The position numbers and the translations under genes were made by a program. A stretch of 5,586 nucleotides of DNA from a bacterium (lineage in GTDB: Bacteria > UBA9089 > CG2-30-40-21). A model generated the notes under the pieces. That model made no database searches. It was given only the letters and a program-made list of their open reading frames with translations, and had not been told where the DNA came from. Positions 3,276 to 5,586 of this stretch are shown piece after piece (within the stretch, counting starts at the first letter, position 1; each line of letters starts with the position of its first letter). The stretch is taken from positions 1 through 5,586 of the forward strand of contig JAHIZN010000136.1 of assembly GCA_018814245.1 (NCBI GenBank). Direction: 5' to 3'.

Positions 3276-5552
3276 ATGTCATCAAAATCAATATTATTAA
3301 CTATTTTGTTTTGTAGCCTGCTTAACTTGGGTTTAATTGGAGATGCTATAGGAGAATCGTCCACAGAAGACAAGGATGTAGTTGGTACTTTATGTGCTGA
3401 ACTGTCAGTAAAACCTGCTGCTGAATTAGTATCAACCATTACTGAGAATACTGCCGATAAAATCGCAGAAGACCACGGAGAACCTATTGTTGAACAAAAG
3501 GTTGAGGATTTAAGTACGCAACAATCCAAAGATTTTGAGGATTTAAGTATACAACGGTCCGAAGATGTTGTGTTTAAGAAAAGAAATGTCATTTTATGGC
3601 CTATTTATTGTGATTGGAAGAATAAAGAGGGTGATAGAAGAAGAATCGTTGGTCCAGTTACCACATGCTTTACTAATACACATTCAAATGAGATCCTTTT
3701 TGACTTTATCTGGCCAAAGAAGACCCTTTTTCAACTTGTCTGGCCAAATATCGGATGGTATTCCCATTCGAAATTTGAACGGGAAATATTTCCCATATAT
3801 CCATTTAGTGGATATTCTGAGTGTAAAAATAATGTTTCTGATAAAGAATATACCAGAAAATATAGGATTAAGCTGCTTTGGCCCATGGGTTGCTATGGGC
3901 TTGATAAATCTGTTAGCAGGGAAACATATTATAAAAAAACAAATATCCGTGTTATTCCACTGATAGGCTATCGAAATGAGGTTGAACAAGAAGGCAATAA
4001 TGAGAGAAGACACAAAGAAATAAACTGGCTCATAGGTGGCTGTGATATGAGTAAATCTGTCAGGGAACAATATTATTTCCAAAAAACAGATGTTAGTGTT
4101 CTTCCACTGCTTATGGGCTATCGAAATGAGACTGAACAAAAGGTATATAGTGTTAAATCATCATCCTTTTTGCGAATAGGGTTATTTGAAAAATCATCAA
4201 GCTCAGATGGAAAAAAACTGACCGCCTTTTATCCGTTCTATCTCAATTATAGATCCGTCGATACCCACAATCTATTCTATACCCCTGTATACAGCCTTAA
4301 GAATAAGGAACGACATGTCTCCGGGATTTTTCCATTGTATCACAAAAAAGAGGGTTTGACAGATAATTCCATTGCTATCTGGCCTCTCGGATATTATCGG
4401 CATAAAAATCTTACAGAGGGTATTGAAGATAAAATTACCTTACTTTATTATAATCTTCAAGATAAAAATAAGATACAAACAGGTCTCTTCCCATTTTACA
4501 GGATTGAACACTTTAAGAATGGAAGCTATGATTCTTACAGGGGACTGCTTTGGGGTTGGGGTAAGGGACGAGATGCGAGGCATTTTCAATATTTGTTGCC
4601 ATTTTATGCTGAAAAAAGTGGTTATAAAAACAATAATTACCAGATGATTACTCCTTTATGGTGGAAATTTCAGAATACGGATAAAAATAGTTCTCAACTA
4701 TTTATCTTGCCATCTTATTGGCACAAGGAATATTATTTAAGTCCGCAAAAGAGATATTTGAGTGAGGGTTTATTTCCGCTCTATTCCTATCGTTGTACTC
4801 CTAAGGAAATGGGCTATGAAAAACAGATTTCTTTGCTTTTAAGATTATATTTCCATAAGGCAAATGAAGAGGCTTGCCTGAAGTATACCTCTATTTGCTG
4901 GCCGCTTTTTATTAATCGGCAAACTGGCAGCGAGACCATGACATCATTTATCTATCCGTGTTATTACCACAAGACTAACCCGGAATACCGTAAACTGCAA
5001 ATTCTATCATTTATTGATGAGAAGGGTAAAAATATTAGTAGAACATGCTTGTATCCCCTTTATTATGAGTATGATAACTTAGAAACACAATTGAACCGTA
5101 AATATTTTTTTCCCTCGGTTTTTATAAATAAAACCCCTTCTGTTTTTCGCTGGGCTGCCCATCCCTTTTATTCATATCGGCAGGATAATACTATTAATCT
5201 CAATGAACACAGGGCACTACTCTCAATCCTTAAGTATGCCAAATCCCCTGAGATTTCTTCTTATCATATTTTTCCATTTATCTGGAGAAGTACAGGCAGG
5301 GAGCATGACAATTTTGTCCTGGCTCCATTTTATTGGAATAATAGTGACCAATTTAATAAGAAGCTGATGATCAGCCCATTATACTGGTATTCACAGTCAC
5401 CTATTGCCAGGGAATACCTTCTGTTGCCTCTGTTTCACAAAAAATTTCCACCTGTGCGGTTGTGGATAATTGCATCAAGCCTCGTTAGTCAGCAGCTATT
5501 GCAACGAGAAAAGGTAGCACCTCTGGCGGAGAAAGAACCACAAAGGGTGTAA
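3276..5552 (+). CDS. Secreted or envelope protein with about 25 aromatic-proline (FPLY-like) repeats, function unknown
   Basis: A 758-residue protein that I cannot assign to a named family. Residues 1-26 look like a Sec signal peptide (basic MSSK, hydrophobic ILLTILFCSLLNLGLIG, likely cleavage after AIG). Residues 27-100 are an acidic, low-complexity linker with a doubled EDLSxQxS motif. From 104 to about 720 there are roughly 25 copies of a motif aromatic/aliphatic-P-[LFIV]-[YFW], as in WPIY 108, FPIY 172, FPLY 352, LPFY 441, WPLF 542, YPLY 593 and LPLF 717. Spacing is mostly 16-22 residues, or double that where a degenerate unit lacks proline (ITLLYY, GLLWGW, LLLRLYF). Polar, often charged turns lie between. 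Such short hydrophobic-strand and polar-turn units suggest an all-beta repeat fold or an outer-membrane barrel, but the C-terminus (EPQRV) lacks the terminal Phe of classic barrels. The start at 3276 is preferred over 3189: GGAAGAG lies at 3266-3272, the signal peptide begins here, and 3189 lies inside the mobile element. It was probably once co-transcribed with the aminotransferase. Confidence 0.88.
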   Translation: MSSKSILLTILFCSLLNLGLIGDAIGESSTEDKDVVGTLCAELSVKPAAELVSTITENTADKIAEDHGEPIVEQKVEDLSTQQSKDFEDLSIQRSEDVVFKKRNVILWPIYCDWKNKEGDRRRIVGPVTTCFTNTHSNEILFDFIWPKKTLFQLVWPNIGWYSHSKFEREIFPIYPFSGYSECKNNVSDKEYTRKYRIKLLWPMGCYGLDKSVSRETYYKKTNIRVIPLIGYRNEVEQEGNNERRHKEINWLIGGCDMSKSVREQYYFQKTDVSVLPLLMGYRNETEQKVYSVKSSSFLRIGLFEKSSSSDGKKLTAFYPFYLNYRSVDTHNLFYTPVYSLKNKERHVSGIFPLYHKKEGLTDNSIAIWPLGYYRHKNLTEGIEDKITLLYYNLQDKNKIQTGLFPFYRIEHFKNGSYDSYRGLLWGWGKGRDARHFQYLLPFYAEKSGYKNNNYQMITPLWWKFQNTDKNSSQLFILPSYWHKEYYLSPQKRYLSEGLFPLYSYRCTPKEMGYEKQISLLLRLYFHKANEEACLKYTSICWPLFINRQTGSETMTSFIYPCYYHKTNPEYRKLQILSFIDEKGKNISRTCLYPLYYEYDNLETQLNRKYFFPSVFINKTPSVFRWAAHPFYSYRQDNTINLNEHRALLSILKYAKSPEISSYHIFPFIWRSTGREHDNFVLAPFYWNNSDQFNKKLMISPLYWYSQSPIAREYLLLPLFHKKFPPVRLWIIASSLVSQQLLQREKVAPLAEKEPQRV
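3502..3567 (+). repeat. 33-bp tandem duplication inside the large gene
   Basis: Two adjacent 33-base units, 3502-3534 and 3535-3567, agree at 27 of 33 positions and both begin TTGAGGATTTAAGTA. They encode the doubled EDLSxQxS stretch (residues 77-95) of the acidic linker. Eleven-residue in-frame units keep the reading frame, as expected for a length-tolerant spacer. Confidence 0.75.
3873..4139 (+). repeat. Diverged 150-bp internal duplication in the large gene
   Basis: Residues 200-238 and 249-288 are two copies of the same block. Both have GC, then KSV-RE-YY-KT, a V-[IL]-P-L strand, GYRNE and EQ. At the DNA level GGCTATCGAAATGAG occurs at 3966-3980 and again at 4116-4130, exactly 150 bases later, and TGAACAA follows both. 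This shows the repeat array grew by in-frame segmental duplication. Confidence 0.75.
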
Positions 5553-5586
5553 ACTTAGGAAAAATAATTGCAGCGAAACAGGAATA

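Noticed and set aside
3565..4647. Alternative-frame ORFs (both strands) inside the large gene
   Set aside because: They overlap a gene with a continuous periodic protein pattern, lack translation signals and have no recognisable domains.
5461..5471. DnaA-box-like TTGTGGATAA (and near matches at 421-430 and 3115-3123)
   Set aside because: One exact box inside a coding sequence plus two imperfect ones scattered over 5 kb do not form an origin. The first two are better explained by the PVRLWI match.
1..5586. CRISPR array, tRNA, rRNA or phage attachment site
   Set aside because: I looked for evenly spaced direct repeats with spacers, cloverleaf and GGTTC signatures and rRNA motifs, and saw none. 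The repeats present are inverted, tandem or interspersed types.

Overview
The window looks like part of a moderately AT-rich Gram-negative bacterial chromosome. The evidence is an outer-membrane beta-barrel remnant, a secreted or envelope repeat protein with a signal peptide, sigma70-type promoters and several families of small dispersed repeats. The gene style and repeat load recall environmental Planctomycetota (Brocadiales-like), Omnitrophota or deltaproteobacterial genomes. That placement is an impression, and no marker gene in the window settles it.

Left part (1-1124), mostly gene-free and eroded. A gene of unknown identity starts at 50 and runs leftward out of the window from a textbook promoter and ribosome-binding site. 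A rightward fragment (147-401) reads as the last three strands of a PorV/PorQ-type (UPF0164-like) outer-membrane barrel that has lost its front. A 14-codon scrap (412-453) matches the C-terminal end of the large gene at the other end of the window. A 139-bp imperfect inverted repeat (539-677) follows. Then comes a good promoter (743-771) with an extended -10 box and a leader of about 350 nt containing hairpins, which runs into the regulator gene.

Middle part (1125-3022). An Lrp/AsnC-family regulator (165 aa) and a fold-type-I PLP aminotransferase (392 aa) point the same way. They are separated by 221 bp made largely of short dispersed-repeat types and a possible terminator. A feast/famine regulator beside an aminotransferase suggests amino-acid-responsive control of amino-acid metabolism.

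Right part (3023-5586). A 228-bp non-autonomous element with IS66-style GTAA ends and an 8-bp target duplication sits directly against the aminotransferase stop codon. Removing it in thought leaves only 17 nt, including a ribosome-binding site, between the aminotransferase and a 758-aa gene, so the two were probably once a tight operon. The large protein has a signal peptide, an acidic linker and about 25 copies of an aromatic-proline motif (FPLY, WPLF, LPFY) spaced at 16-22 residues or about twice that. I recognise no named family for it, and it is the most interesting unexplained item here.
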